Source of the DNA: Gloeophyllum trabeum ATCC 11539
Taxonomy: Eukaryota > Basidiomycota > Agaricomycetes > Gloeophyllales > Gloeophyllaceae
Direction: 5' to 3'
DNA: 64,000 bases
Assembly: GCF_000344685.1 (NCBI RefSeq)
Contig: NW_006920411.1
Location: 473,192-537,191 of the forward strand
Position 1 is the stretch's first letter; each line of letters begins with the position of its first letter. The notes under the pieces were generated by a model. That model was not told the origin of the DNA. It worked only from the letters and a program-made list of their open reading frames with translations, and ran no database searches. Of the stretch, positions 24,166 through 35,479 are shown piece after piece. Made by a program: the position numbers and the translations under genes.

Positions 24166-24865
24166 ATGGCATTAAACTGGGCCATGCTGAGTCCCGAGCG
24201 GTCTCCTATACCGCTACCCAACGAGCAAACGATCACTTCCATCGATTCCGGTGCGGAACTCCTCTTGATAATCCCCAATGTACCACCATCCGGCTCAATG
24301 ACCTCTGGCGGATCTGGAAGCTCGAGAACCATGAAAGAAACAGGACGGATCTGGCTCACCGACCAACGAGTGCGCGTCACTGCTTTCTAGGCTTGTCTGC
24401 ACCTGGTTACTCAACTGTCTAATCTGCCGCTTGTTCGACCAGCTCGTCTTCGTGTCGGATACCAAAGGACAGCAGCCGTCCTTCGATTCACTCTCTGTGC
24501 TTCTAACGTCCATTCAGTCGACGAAGTTCGAGCAGCCGTACTTCGGCGCCAATTATCTCGTGATAGAGATTAAGCCGACAGCTGATGGAGGCCTCACGGA
24601 GGGCACTAAAGCCGAAGTTAGGCTGAAGGACAAGGGCCTCTTCTCTTTCGTCAGCGTACTGGAGAAGACGCGTGAGCGAGCGATTTATATGAAGCGACAG
24701 TCTGCTCTGGATGACGACGAGACATTGCGTAAGCCCAATAATGTCTGAGGTTTTGTTTAGACACTGACTCACTGCTCTATAGCCACATATCCTTCCACCC
24801 CTGATGCAGGTCCCTCTGGGTCCGTCGAAATGCCCGCTGACAATCCTCCTGCATACGATGGTTAA
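24166..24865 (+). CDS. GRAM-domain, PPxY protein (WBP2-like)
   Basis: Three or four exons: MALNWAMLSPERSPIPLPNEQTI..., GRIWLTDQRLVFVSDTKGQQPSFDSLSVLLTSI, FGANYLVIEIKPTADGGL and a short last exon ending NPPAYDG, TAA 24863-24865. The GRAM core is visible: a GxxxLTxxRLVF strand, then SFDSLSV, then YFGANYLV. The C-terminal PPAY is a WW-domain ligand. GRAM plus PPxY with the MALNW start is the WW-binding protein 2 / fission yeast UPF0664 pattern, a small peripheral protein. A link to Nedd4/Rsp5-type ligases through PPAY is inference. Confidence 0.8.
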
Positions 24866-25754
24866 AGTGGAATCACGGATGTTGTAAATGATGTACCTAT
24901 AATGTACTATGGATATATCTCGTTTCGGTGGACCATCGTCTGAGCGTTGGCTATTCATTTGCATCGCTATACACATCTTTCCGTGAGGAGTGTATTGGAT
25001 GTAGGTCTGCTCCTTCCTTAGCGGTATCAGTATCTGTCAGCAGTTGGCTTGTGCAGAATGTGCTCGTGTTGTTCCGACGTTCGTTGAGTTTAGGCTTTCT
25101 TCTCTGTTTTGGCACTCGTTTGTTCCGATTTGGACTCAAGGTACGGACGGGTTTAGCAGCTTTAGCTGAAAGGTCTTGAGCCACTGATGTTCAGGGTATA
25201 CGTCCAGTATTAGGAGGACCATACTCGCAGTTACATGTATGTCTCCGCTCTATGCTGACTTAGGGACATATAATCAGCCAATTCACAAGCTTCTAACCTT
25301 GGGGTCCCATCAAGTACTATATCAAGTCGGTCGCACAAGAGACGAGAGGCAGCGAATCGCCTATCAGATGACGTCGAAACCCAGAATACCAGTGTTCCTG
25401 GATGCGCACCCTCATACACGGAGTTCGCAACGAAAGTGGCAACCACGGATACATCAGCTGCTTCTATCTTTCCCAATAACTCAAATTCTCCACATGCGCC
25501 CAGCATTCCGAGGTTCCGAGGCCAGTATACCGGCCGCTTTTGAAAATACATATTATGGACGGGCGCATGGTGGCCCATGGACGGACGCCGTAACTTCACC
25601 CCGACAAGTTTGGCTCGGAATTGCAGACAGGTCAGGATTGATGTCGCTGAAGGCTTTTGCTTGCTAAGGTCACCCGCCCTTCAGCTGGATGCTAGCAGCC
25701 TGCTTTGCCCGAGCTTCGTACTAAGCTCTGAACTCGTTGCCGCTAGCTCAGACC
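24866..25754. other. Intergenic, start of the accessory region
   Basis: About 890 bases with no gene supported by motif or splicing. It contains the 5' side of the following DUF6533 gene. Confidence 0.45.
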
Positions 25755-27698
25755 ATGATGGGTGCGCTGGAGACGTTGCATTGGTATAGTCAACTGTGCC
25801 TTGTCACTCTTCGCCTGTCTGACAAGTAGAGGTATGCTCGTCCTAGGTTTTATGCACGTCATTCGGGAATCGCGGCGCTTCCCTTTGAACCGCTCACTGT
25901 GGCCGCGGTACAAGATTTACAGTTAGTCCGGTGAGCGGCATCAAGGATTGATTTATATATGTTGCGCCGCCGTTCATGCCTCGAATTGTCAGCTATGTCA
26001 GCTGGGCCGGGTATGCTGTCTTACTTCACGAGTTCGCTCTCACATTCGAAGACGAGGTATGCGGTTGGGCTGGTTAAGCGTTGCCTTAGGACTCAGCCCT
26101 TAACCAGGTGCGGCATATATGGCCTTCACGATGGTCCCTTGTCAAAGGGATCTTTTTGGCAAACCGCTACGGGGCCATAGTTTTGATCGGTCTTTTTAAC
26201 GCCCAACTGTCCACTCTCTGGACTAGTGACTCTCCTTTAGTAAGTCACCCCGCTGATACGATGCACGACGCTCGACGCTCAAGTTCACTTGCGTCCCTAA
26301 GTTCTGTTATAGATTCACTCCTATATGTGCTATAGTCATGTTCATTTCTTATGCTTCTATTCACGGTGAGTCAACTTCATTCCATCGCAACTCAAGTAGT
26401 CTGAAGGGCTTTCCGCAGTCTTGGTTCTGATGCGAGCGTGGGCTGTATGGGGACGAAATCCAAAGATCTTAGCGGGTCTGATTTTCCTCTTCGTCTTGTA
26501 TGCTCTCGCCAGCGCGGGTATAATGACGTACGGTATGGCCGTTGGCGTTCGTAAGTATCTAGACGCTCCAATGTCCAATATCGTGCATTCGTCGCTTACG
26601 TTGTCCTAGACGACGCTTTCCCTTACTTCTCCGCTCTCGGCATTTGCTCGGGCCCGTTACCTTGTGAGCCCATCTGCCCCCAAGTCCCAATGATTGTTTA
26701 CGGAGCGTGACGTTCTTGCAGCTTGGCAAGTGAGTCTCCTAACCGTGTATTCGCCATCTATGTCATTTACAACTAAAACGTAGTGGACGCTATGGTTGCC
26801 AAGGTCAGTTATGACTGTCGAGGAAGGGCACTTCTTGCTCAGGTTCTGACCAATCTGCGTTCCAGCTTGTTCCTGGAATCAGGTGTATTCATCCTTACTA
26901 TGCTCACGATCAGACACAACTTCCAAGACCAGCAGACGTCGCCCATCGTCTGCACCGTGTATCGGGACGGTACGCCGCATTGCTCATGAGTGCCTTTTGA
27001 CCTGCGTCTTATGAGGCTTCAGGGACTCTCTACTTCATTGTGAGGAGTCTCCCTTGTAGTGGCTTGTCTTACCCGAAATGATGCTCCGACAGTTCTCATT
27101 CGTAAATAGTTTGACGAACATTCTTGTTTGGTAAGTGTAGTTCACTAACTCAGTATCATGGCACACTAAGAGTACATTGCAGGGCATTCGCCTACGATGT
27201 AAGCTCCGTCTAGCTCACACACCGGGTCTACATATATGAACCAACGTGATATGCTCAGCGCATGCTCAACATGGTATCCATTATGTTCGTAGTATAATCC
27301 ATCTCCCGATGCGTTATAGCTGATCAGCCTTCAGTCTGACGATGGCTCTCGTCAACATAGCGGGGCAACGATTAGTCCTTGATCTACGCAAGGTGGATAG
27401 GCTCGAGTGGCAAAACCAGCCGCGCCGCAGCGCTGATGGTGGCTGGCAGCTCGAAGGCATCGAGACGGCCCCAGACGAAGGCGAACCTATCGCCTTTGAG
27501 CTGGTCACCAGCGGAAGCGGCATTGGTGAGGGTGTGGGAGACCGGTGCGGTTGGTGGGATCGGAGGGATGTGGATGTTTCGAAAGGCAGTATTGAGATTG
27601 GGGGGAGAATCGAACTAGGGCAACACAGCTTGGGTTGTGCTACTTCGGAAGTCCCGTCACATTTTGTCCCGAAGTCCTCGGAACTCGCTGCGAAATAA
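25755..27698 (+). CDS. DUF6533 multi-pass membrane protein, copy 1
   Basis: The conserved DUF6533 start is clear: YVSWAGYAVLLHEFALTFEDE, an intron, then VRHIWPSRWSLVKGIFLANRYGAIVLIGLFN, covering about 26013-26200. Later exons add the hydrophobic block RAWAVWGRNPKILAGLIFLFVLYALASAGIMTYG (near 26429-26540) and the last exon MALVNIAGQRLVLDLRKV... with a hydrophilic tail to TAA at 27696-27698. Family members have about seven membrane helices and unknown function; they are expanded in Agaricomycetes. A start at 25755 (MMGALETLH) is a guess; one or more small 5' exons and several middle exons (26580-27330) are not resolved. Confidence 0.65.
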
Positions 27699-27789
27699 CA
27701 ATTGATTTTGACAAGTGACTCACGGTAGTCGATGCCTGGGTGCCTGACTACCCCTCCTTTAGGACGGGATCAAAGCGTTGGACGAACCT

Positions 27790-27798
27790 GGTCGACAA
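27790..27798 (+). repeat. Target site duplication, left, of the MITE (GGTCGACAA)
   Basis: The nine bases GGTCGACAA sit directly before the inverted repeat and recur directly after its other end at 29253-29261. Confidence 0.85.
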
Positions 27799-29252
27799 CA
27801 GGCTCCTAAACCACCCGTCCTTAGCGTTCGCGCTCCTCTAATTACTAGGGCAGAAGTGAAATATTACGTAAGAAAATGTATTATATGAGAATTACCGGAT
27901 ACAGAACGAACAAGAGGAGGAGAACGCTATAGGACGGCTGGAACAAATCGTCTCCCCGAGATCACCGAGTCTGACTAAGCATGCCAAAAACGGCAGTAGC
28001 TGAAATGCTTCAACAGCAGTGGGTGTACTTTATGCTCACTGAATACTCAGCCCGAGAGCCTGAGAGCTTCATTAAATGTCTTATAAGTTGCTTCGAACTC
28101 ATTTGACTATGTTATGTGACCCCAATCGCCCACCCACTGCTGTTAAAGCATTTCAGCTACTGCCGNNNNNNNNNNNNNNNNNNNNNNNNNNNNNNNNNNN
28201 NNNNNNNNNNNNNNNNNNNNNNNNNNNNNNNNNNNNNNNNNNNNNNNNNNNNNNNNNNNNNNNNNNNNNNNNNNNNNNNNNNNNNNNNNNNNNNNNNNNN
28301 NNNNNNNNNNNNNNNNNNNNNNNNNNNNNNNNNNNNNNNNNNNNNNNNNNNNNNNNNNNNNNNNNNNNNNNNNNNNNNNNNNNNNNNNNNNNNNNNNNNN
28401 NNNNNNNNNNNNNNNNNNNNNNNNNNNNNNNNNNNNNNNNNNNNNNNNNNNNNNNNNNNNNNNNNNNNNNNNNNNNNNNNNNNNNNNNNNNNNNNNNNNN
28501 NNNNNNNNNNNNNNNNNNNNNNNNNNNNNNNNNNNNNNNNNNNNNNNNNNNNNNNNNNNNNNNNNNNNNNNNNNNNNNNNNNNNNNNNNNNNNNNNNNNN
28601 NNNNNNNNNNNNNNNNNNNNNNNNNNNNNNNNNNNNNNNNNNNNNNNNNNNNNNNNNNNNNNNNNNNNNNNNNNNNNNNNNNNNNNNNNNNNNNNNNNNN
28701 NNNNNNNNNNNNNNNNNNNNNNNNNNNNNNNNNNNNNNNNNNNNNNNNNNNNNNNNNNNNNNNNNNNNNNNNNNNNNNNNNNNNNNNNNNNNNNNNNNNN
28801 NNNNNNNNNNNNNNNNNNNNNNNNNNNNNNNNNNNNNNNNNNNNNNNNNNNNNNNNNNNNNNNNNNNNNNNNNNNNNNNNNNNNNNNNNNNNNNNNNNNN
28901 NNNNNNNACAGCAGTGGGTGTACTTTATGCTCACTGAATACTCAGCCCGAGAGCCTGAGAGCTTCATTAAATGTCTTATAAGTTGCTTCGAACTCATTTG
29001 ACTATGTTATGTGACCCCAATCGCCCACCCACTGCTGTTAAAGCATTTCAGCTACTGCCGTTTTTGGCATGCTTAGTCAGACTCGGTGATCTCGGGGAGA
29101 CGATTTGTTCCAGCCGTCCTATAGCGTTCTCCTCCTCTTGTTCGTTCTGTATCCGGTAATTCTCATATAATACATTTTCTTACGTAATATTTCACTTCTG
29201 CCCTAGTAATTAGAGGAGCGCGAACGCTAAGGACGGGTGGTTTAGGAGCCTG
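27799..29252. mobile_element. Foldback MITE related to the 6.1-kb element, with internal gap
   Basis: The ends are CAGGCTCCTAAACC and its exact complement. Arms of about 227 bases (27799-28025 and 29026-29252) are almost perfect inverted copies. Between them is a 105-base loop, seen twice because of the gap. No coding capacity. The first 20 bases and inner blocks (for example GAGGAGGAGAACGCTATAGGACGGCTGG) match the large element at 36979 with scattered changes, so it is a non-autonomous relative. Its 9-bp target duplication shows it moved by transposition. If the gap is artefactual the true length is 559 bases. Confidence 0.85.
28166..28907. other. Assembly gap (742 N)
   Basis: The 153 bases before the gap (28013-28165) are identical to the 153 after it (28908-29060). 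The gap therefore most likely joins two overlapping contig ends within the hairpin element and contains no real sequence. Confidence 0.8.
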
Positions 29253-29261
29253 GGTCGACAA
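29253..29261 (+). repeat. Target site duplication, right, of the MITE (GGTCGACAA)
   Basis: Exact copy of 27790-27798, immediately after the right end GGAGCCTG of the element. Confidence 0.85.
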
Positions 29262-29816
29262 ACGCCACAGCCAGGCAGGTGCCGCCGGCTATGCTAGTGC
29301 GCTAAGCGCCCATTTCAAGGCAGCCTCTCCAGCCACTGCCAGACGGCGAATGATGGATGTGATAAACATACGTCGGCGTGGGCACCTGTTGTTCCGGGTG
29401 CTTGGGAACATCATCAAGTATATGATATATGGGTGCAGGCATTCGGACAGCCCTAGGGCTGAACGCTGCCTGCTCTGAACCATCTTCTTCCCCCCCTCCC
29501 CACTCCGCCTGCAGCTGTCTCTCTCTGGAGGGCTATAATGTCCACTAGCAGGATCAAGTCAGACAAGTGGCAATAAGATTTCATCGGAAGGTTCTGTATC
29601 AGTATTAGAGCAATGCTGAGGTCAGTACACTATCGTAGGAGCAAATAGAGTGCAAAGACTGCTCGATCGTCAACTGGTCACCCGCTGACATTTCTTGCGA
29701 GCAGCGTCTTCTCTTCAGTAGATGCCTATGATTTGCAGCGTAGTCGGTGAGTAGAGCTGGGAAGTCATGAATGTTACAGTCTAAGTGGGTCTCACCCGTA
29801 TACGTATGTCTATCAG
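29262..29816. other. Intergenic and unresolved 5' end of DUF6533 copy 2
   Basis: About 550 bases. The first exon of the following gene must lie here (for example from ATG near 29722), but no join could be fixed. Nothing else is seen. Confidence 0.4.
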
Positions 29817-31415
29817 ATACATTTGTTTTGCCAGTTTTTGCATTCTGGTCTACGACAGTTTCCTGACATTTCAAGACGAAGTATGTATCTACAGCTGTCC
29901 ACCTTTTGATATGGAAGAATTAAATCTCGGGTTAGCTCCATTATGTTTGGCCTATGCTGAAGCCGCCCCACACCCTAGTTTCAGTGATGTTCCTGGTCAA
30001 CCGATACGGCAACATGATCTTGCTGGCACTTCTCAGCTCACAAGCAGCTGGATCATGGGTTCCACAGGATCATATGGTTTGTCTAAACTATGCGCTAAGT
30101 GCGTTCATGCCGATGAAGGACCTCCACTATAGTCCTGTGAAGCATTCACTATCACAACAAATCTCCTAGTGCTTGTCTCGCTCGCATCTATCAACGGTGA
30201 ATCTCGTTCTTGTAACTGTAACGAAAACTATGAAACAGTAGACACCGCAGCGGGCGTCCCTTTAAGGAGAGCATGGGCTGCTTGGGAGGGCCGCGACCGA
30301 CCCAACATAACGGCAAATCTTTATCTGACATTCACGGCCTATGCCATCCCAAGTGCCGCTTTGCTGATCTATGGTAGCGCTTCGGGGCAAGGTGCGTGGT
30401 GTATTTAGTCCCCAACTCATCTGCCAACTCCCGACACGCAGCCGGAGGGCGGACTGGCACATATGAAACATGCATTAATCATCTACCTCGTAAGTCAATA
30501 AGTAGAGACGCAAGGCACGAGCTCACGAACTGACCACCCGATAGGATGGCTTGTGCGTTGATGCCATGCTTCATCTGCACGCTACCAATGACTGACGGGG
30601 ACCTCCGAAGTGGGTGTTCTGGGTGCCAAGGTAGGCCCGAATTTACATGCCATAGTACGTTTTAGACTCATGAGCGCCACAGCATAGCGCTCAATACCAC
30701 AGCGTTCACCTTAACATCATTGAAGCTGCGTCGCCATTTGCAACCACTTGGTTCCTCCTACATTGTGAAGACCGCCTACAACGACTGTGAGAGCATTTTC
30801 ATGTCGCGCTTCGCGTCTCCGTATACTAATCTCTGCTGTAATATAGCTTTGCTGTGTTTCATAGTAAGTTCACTTCCCGTGATGACAAGCCGCGACTTGA
30901 AAGTTCGCCTCAAGTTCTCCGTCACGATCGACGTCTGGAATATTCTCTACTGGTAAGTCAGTCGGGTTGATTAAGAAGTATTCCCTAACACTGACAATCC
31001 GACAGGGCTCTCAGTGATTCAGTCAGTACCACGATCCGCTCCGACTATATCTGACTGATCTGATTTTGCAGAGATATCGCCACACACTGTCCCTAATGTA
31101 CGTCTCGTCGCCGAATTCATGGTCATGCCGATTGCTGAAGGGCTCCTCCCAAGGTTGACCCTGGCATTGACGAACGTCGTGAGCCAGCGTCTCGTCGTTC
31201 GACTTCGTGCGAGCGATGAACTGGACTATAACGAAGACCATATACTCGGCACGTTCTCGAAAGAGCTCGACATCATTGCTAGGCCCGCTTCGCCCATGAT
31301 CTTCGAGGAAGTGCCCAAGTCACCCACAAATAATGTCCGGACAGACATTTACGAATTCCGTCGCCCAGGACGATTGAGCCATATTTCCGAGGAGGTTGAA
31401 CTGACAGTGCATTGA
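29817..31415 (+). CDS. DUF6533 multi-pass membrane protein, copy 2 (5' end unresolved)
   Basis: The DUF6533 signature starts after acceptor CAG at 29816: YICFASFCILVYDSFLTFQDEV, then after an intron VSVMFLVNRYGNMILLALLSSQAAGSW (near 29970-30060). Further along, RAWAAWEGRDRPNITANLYLTFTAYAIPSAALLIYG (near 30270-30380) matches the RAWAVWGR helix of copy 1. The last exon reads MPIAEGLLPRLTLALTNVVSQRLVVRLR followed by a hydrophilic tail to TGA 31413-31415. The order of blocks is the same as in copy 1, 2 kb upstream, so this is a tandem paralog that has diverged widely. Function is unknown. The first exon and some middle exons are not fixed. Confidence 0.6.
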
Positions 31416-31959
31416 AGTAGTGAATATGTTTGAGTGACTAGTTCGCACCAGGCACAGTGTAAACACTTGTAATCGTTTGTTGGTCGCCTAATAAATACCG
31501 TAGGATCAAAACTGTCGGCGCGAAGAAGTGCATGATCAGTCCCCATTGCCACAAGCACTAAGTTATGTCCCTTCTCCCGGAGTTCTCCGTCACCGACGTG
31601 CCACACACCACGATCCCCGGCAGAAGAACCTCCAATATCTACCTAACTAGTAGACCTCTGGACTAGTTGGATCGAGTGGATGGATCCGAAGGCCGCGTCG
31701 TGACCCGATTCTGGGTCCCGGCGGGAGTATGTATGCTTTCGCCCCACTGGCTACGGCTCTGCTGCACCGTCGATAGCGCGCCCGATGGATGTCCCGGCTT
31801 ATGCACGCCGCAACATAGGGTGCGTCAGATCCGCTGATGCAGGCAAGATGAGGATAGGATTCCTTAGATGAGCCTATCACTAGGACTAAAGTGCTCGAGA
31901 CATCATCATTATGGCTGAGACGTTGAGAGTATTGACGAGACGAACCGTTTTCAACTTCA
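31416..31959. other. Intergenic, convergent 3' ends
   Basis: About 540 bases between the DUF6533 copy 2 stop and the kinase A stop. No gene seen. Confidence 0.45.
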
Positions 31960-33253
31960 CTATTGACCAACGAACCACCTTATGTCGTTGAAAATCCGCT
32001 CGGGAACAGATTCATCTTGGCGACGCAGTCTTGCTCGCATCATCGACGGATTTGCATTGGCCCACAAAGTTCGGAAGTTATTCACGAGTACGTCAGCCGG
32101 AGGCCGCTGGGCAGGGTTCTCGGTCATCATGGCCTGTATGAGAGGTAGCAGCCATTCAAGGCCGTAGTACTTCTGATATCGAGTAGGTTTCTGGCTCCTC
32201 CATGATAAACGACAGACTCACCTGGTAGAATTCGGTCTGGTAAAGGTGACCTAGGGTGAATATGTCGACTTTGAATGGATCGTATGGGATGATCCTGGAA
32301 AGCTCGGGAACATCTTGATCACGTCCTTTCCCACCGACCACAATATGGCGTTCGCCTGGTCGAAATCGAGTAGATAGTCCGAAATCCACGAAGTAATAAC
32401 GGACCGGCGTATCTATACGCTGGAGAGGTTTTACTTCCCGCAGAGCATCGGGGGATAAAGTCCGTCGGACGGGGTGCCATCCTTCAGGGTACAATGGGTG
32501 ACCATCCATCATGATGTTCGGACCAGAGCAGTCTCTTGGAACAGTATCAGTAGGCGAAAGTCTGTAATACACGACAGGATAGCTTGCCTGTGTGCCACAT
32601 TCAAGCTGTGCATAAACGAGAGCCCCTAAGCGCCGGCGTGTCTGAGGCATTTCAGCGTAGGAGAAACACAGTGCGTACCTCCAGGGTCTGAGCTACAAAA
32701 TCAAACACTTCTCCTATAGCGCCAAACTCCGGGTCATTGAAGGGGCGCAGAAGGGGCATCACCATGAACGCCTTATCAGGCTCTAGGAGGTCGTGAAATA
32801 CATCTAGTATAGGTACGCAATGGTTTCGAGGATCATGTCTATATTGCTCCGAGGACAGGAAAGATGCTATGCCGATCTCAGGCGTGGACCGTTTGGTATG
32901 CTTCAAAATAACGACAGTTCCATCCTTTCGTTTGGCATCTAAAATTTGAGGAATCTGAAAGCACGTTAGCACAGGCATATCGGGCTATTGCACCAATACC
33001 TTACTCGCTGTCGTATTGCATCCTCACAGAACTCAGGATCGATGTTCTTGCCTATCCACGACGGCGTCCATCCTGCTTTGTACCGAGGACGAAGTTGGTA
33101 TCCACGGGATTCAAAGTAGTCGTAGCGATCTCTCCAGGACATCTCCACTTCGGCGAGAGCCCAGACTCCCTCCTCCGTAGATTCGGCATATTTTTGAGCT
33201 GTCCTAGGGGATAATCTAGCGTACGAGGGTAGTTCAGGCCGGCTGTTATTCAT
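31960..33253 (-). CDS. FunK1-like fungal protein kinase, copy A
   Basis: Starts at 33253 (MNNSRPELPSYARLSPRTAQKY) and ends TAG 31960-31962. The N-terminal unit has WRDRYDYFESRGYQLRPRYKAGWTPSW, then a kinase core: VVILKHTKRST (beta-3 Lys), EIGIASFLSS (alpha-C Glu), NHCVPILDVF, FMVMPLLRPF (hinge), LSFMHSLNVAHRDCSGPNIMMD (catalytic Asp codon at 32531-32533), VRYYFVDFGLSTRF (DFG Asp near 32384), then DVPELSRIIPYDPFKVDIFTLGHLY and LIQAMMTENPAQRPPADVLVNNF. HRDCS..NIMMD with YYFxDFGLS is the fungal FunK1-like branch expanded in Agaricomycetes. All core catalytic residues are present; a typical glycine loop is not. The intron splitting AHR|DCS has a GC donor (GCAAGC). Target unknown. Confidence 0.8.
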
Positions 33254-33623
33254 CTAGACACCAGTGCGCTTGTTCCTTTCTAAGATGACAGTACGTTCAG
33301 CCTTATGGTCTCGGTCGCAATCGCCTGCACTGAGGTTGAGCCCGAAGTGTTGGTATGTGTGGACGTGTGGGTCCCACTATGAGAGCTTTGCAATGATGCA
33401 TCGGGGTCATCCTGCACATCTCGAGTAGTAAACGTGGATCAGCCACGCCTTCTCTTAGTCTAACTTCCGACTATCATGAGGCAACTTCAAGAAGCGTCCC
33501 AACCTATGCCAGGTGGGAGAAGTGCCAAGTGATAAATACAGCGTATGGCAGATGGAAAGAGGTTTCCCCTCCTCTTCCTTCTAAACCCCAGTACGCTCCG
33601 TTCCTCCATTAACACCCTCAGTT
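33254..33623. promoter_or_regulatory. Divergent promoter region, kinase A and unknown membrane protein A
   Basis: The 370 bases between the opposed start codons carry both promoters. No TATA box stands out. Confidence 0.4.
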
Positions 33624-34501
33624 ATGGCCGGCGCCGCCGATATTTTTGGATATGTCACAGGGGCCGTCTCATTTGTCGTCCTGATGATTACTGGGTCTCG
33701 GACCCTTCTGCCGAGCGTGAAGATCAAGCAACTAGATGAAATCTTGGACGACACCGAGAAGACCTTGCGCAGCGTAGTCGAGGACGGCTTTATCAATGAC
33801 CAGAGAGTGGTCAGAATGATGTACCAGTCTCTGACTTCGTGAGTACGCGTAGCGCGTAGGGTGTGGTGTTGCGTACCAACCGTACCGAACTATCTCTTTC
33901 AGTATCCAGAAACGGTCCAGACATCTTCGCGCCCGAACGAAGTGCGCCACTTCGCTCTGGAAGGAATGGCATGAGTTTTTCCAAGGGCTCTCGAGAACAA
34001 TCGTTGGATGTATAGAAGAAGCGAAGGATTTGAGGGCTTTGGTTATCGTATGTCAGTAACGACATCGAAGTATAACGATACTCACTTCTTTCCAGTCTAC
34101 CAGCGAAGAGGAGCGACGTCGTCTAGAGCGCCAGGGTGGCGCTGAAGTAATATTTGTCGCATTACGATCTCAGCTAGAAAACATTAGCGAGGAACAAGCC
34201 GCTAGACAGCCCACATACCGGTATGCATTCTTGATTTGTACGCCTGCTGCAATGTGCCAATGTTACGCAGTGACCTTACGCCCTCCACTATCGATCAAGT
34301 CAGTATGGACTATGTCTGGGTATCAAGTACCCTTCCCAGCCGTAAGCGTCATCATTGTCCTTGTACCGACATCCGGTTGAAATAGGTTTACTAGATCGAA
34401 GCGACCAACCCAAATACGTGGACCCCTTCGAGCAACCGATTGAAGTGGACATCACAGATCAAGCAACGGAAGGCTTTGCCGTCGACTTCGATACGCACTA
34501 G
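33624..34501 (+). CDS. Unknown protein with N-terminal membrane segment, copy A
   Basis: Starts at 33624: MAGAADIFGYVTGAVSFVVLMITGSRTLLPSVKIKQLDEIL. Residues 8-25 form one hydrophobic segment. The rest is helical and charged: DTEKTLRSVVEDGF, then exon 2 RSRHLRARTKCATSLWKEWHEFFQGLSRTIVGCIEEAKDLRALV, exon 3 STSEEERRRLERQGG...LRSQLENISEEQAARQPTYR, and a final exon DQPKYVDPFEQPIEVDITD...FDTH with TAG 34499-34501. It has no known domain that I can name. It is paralogous to the gene at 44148 (the same exon borders and motifs LPSV-K-L-E-DTE and KEW-F-GLSR-I-GCI-AKDLRA). It is divergent from kinase A, and the other copy is near kinase B, so a functional link to the kinases is possible. Confidence 0.65.
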
Positions 34502-35479
34502 CATTGAGATGCGTCAGGTACAGGGTGAAGGGCAAAGCTCGTACCGTTTATTCCTGAGAGATCCTCCATACTTTTACGGTCTTCTGATATGACTATCCCT
34601 TATATCGTTTGTGTATCCTGTAACAGATCTTGTCATGCATACTGGTTTATGATGTATCGCATAGCTGGAACAGGGACGAGCCCTGCAGCAGCTCCCCGAA
34701 TCCGGCCTTGAAGAAAAGCGAGGACGAACTCAAGGTTTGCAATGGCCAGCATTCCCGCAGACCCGAGGCTCGCCATCCCACATTCTCTTACGTCTATATA
34801 TGTAATCAGTACACGGGCTACCGGAGGGGTCCGCATTCACCTTCGAGAATGGGCTAGACACGGGACTAAGGGGTTCCAATATCCTCAGATTACTTGTGGC
34901 TTACAGTGGCTCAGAGGGTTAGTAAGGTTGAGCAATGGTGCAGTTCACTATTCTTCAATACGCAGATATACTGGTACGGCGAGACATTAAGAAGTAGAAC
35001 GAATGGCTCGACACGATTTCCATCCCCGCCCAGGTTCTTCCCTGCACAGTGTATATGCCATACCTTCTAATCCGACCAACGTCTGGCCATTACACCCCTT
35101 GTCCCACGCTGTTTGTCGTAAAGGTTGCCTGTAGCGAGAAGGGCCACTGCCCACTCCGGAAGACAGATAGATCGATGTCAATCGTAATGACTAAGGCCCG
35201 CCTGTTTTCGCTTGTTGCGTATGCTGTTTGCATAGTGTCGTTCCGCTGCATTCGAATACAGCGCTTATGGGCCGGTATCGTCCATGGGCGTATAGCGCAC
35301 GCTGCATACGGCGCCTATGTCGACGGTTGGGCTTGACCCGACCATCTACCAGCGAAGTCGATAACCTGCCCAAGGTTGCCGGAAAGTAGCCAAAGCTCTG
35401 CATCACGCGGCGCTCTGCTAAATGTCAATGGTGAACGAGGTTGCACAAAAGTAAAGCAAGTGGCGAGTACATACGCTTA
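34502..35479. other. Intergenic, no supported gene
   Basis: About 980 bases with short open frames on both strands but no motif, splicing or similarity that supports a gene. It separates the two kinase units. Confidence 0.45.

Noticed and set aside
28076..28997. Long open frames running across the N stretch on both strands
   Set aside because: They are open only because N cannot form stop codons; the flanking sequence is the loop of the MITE.
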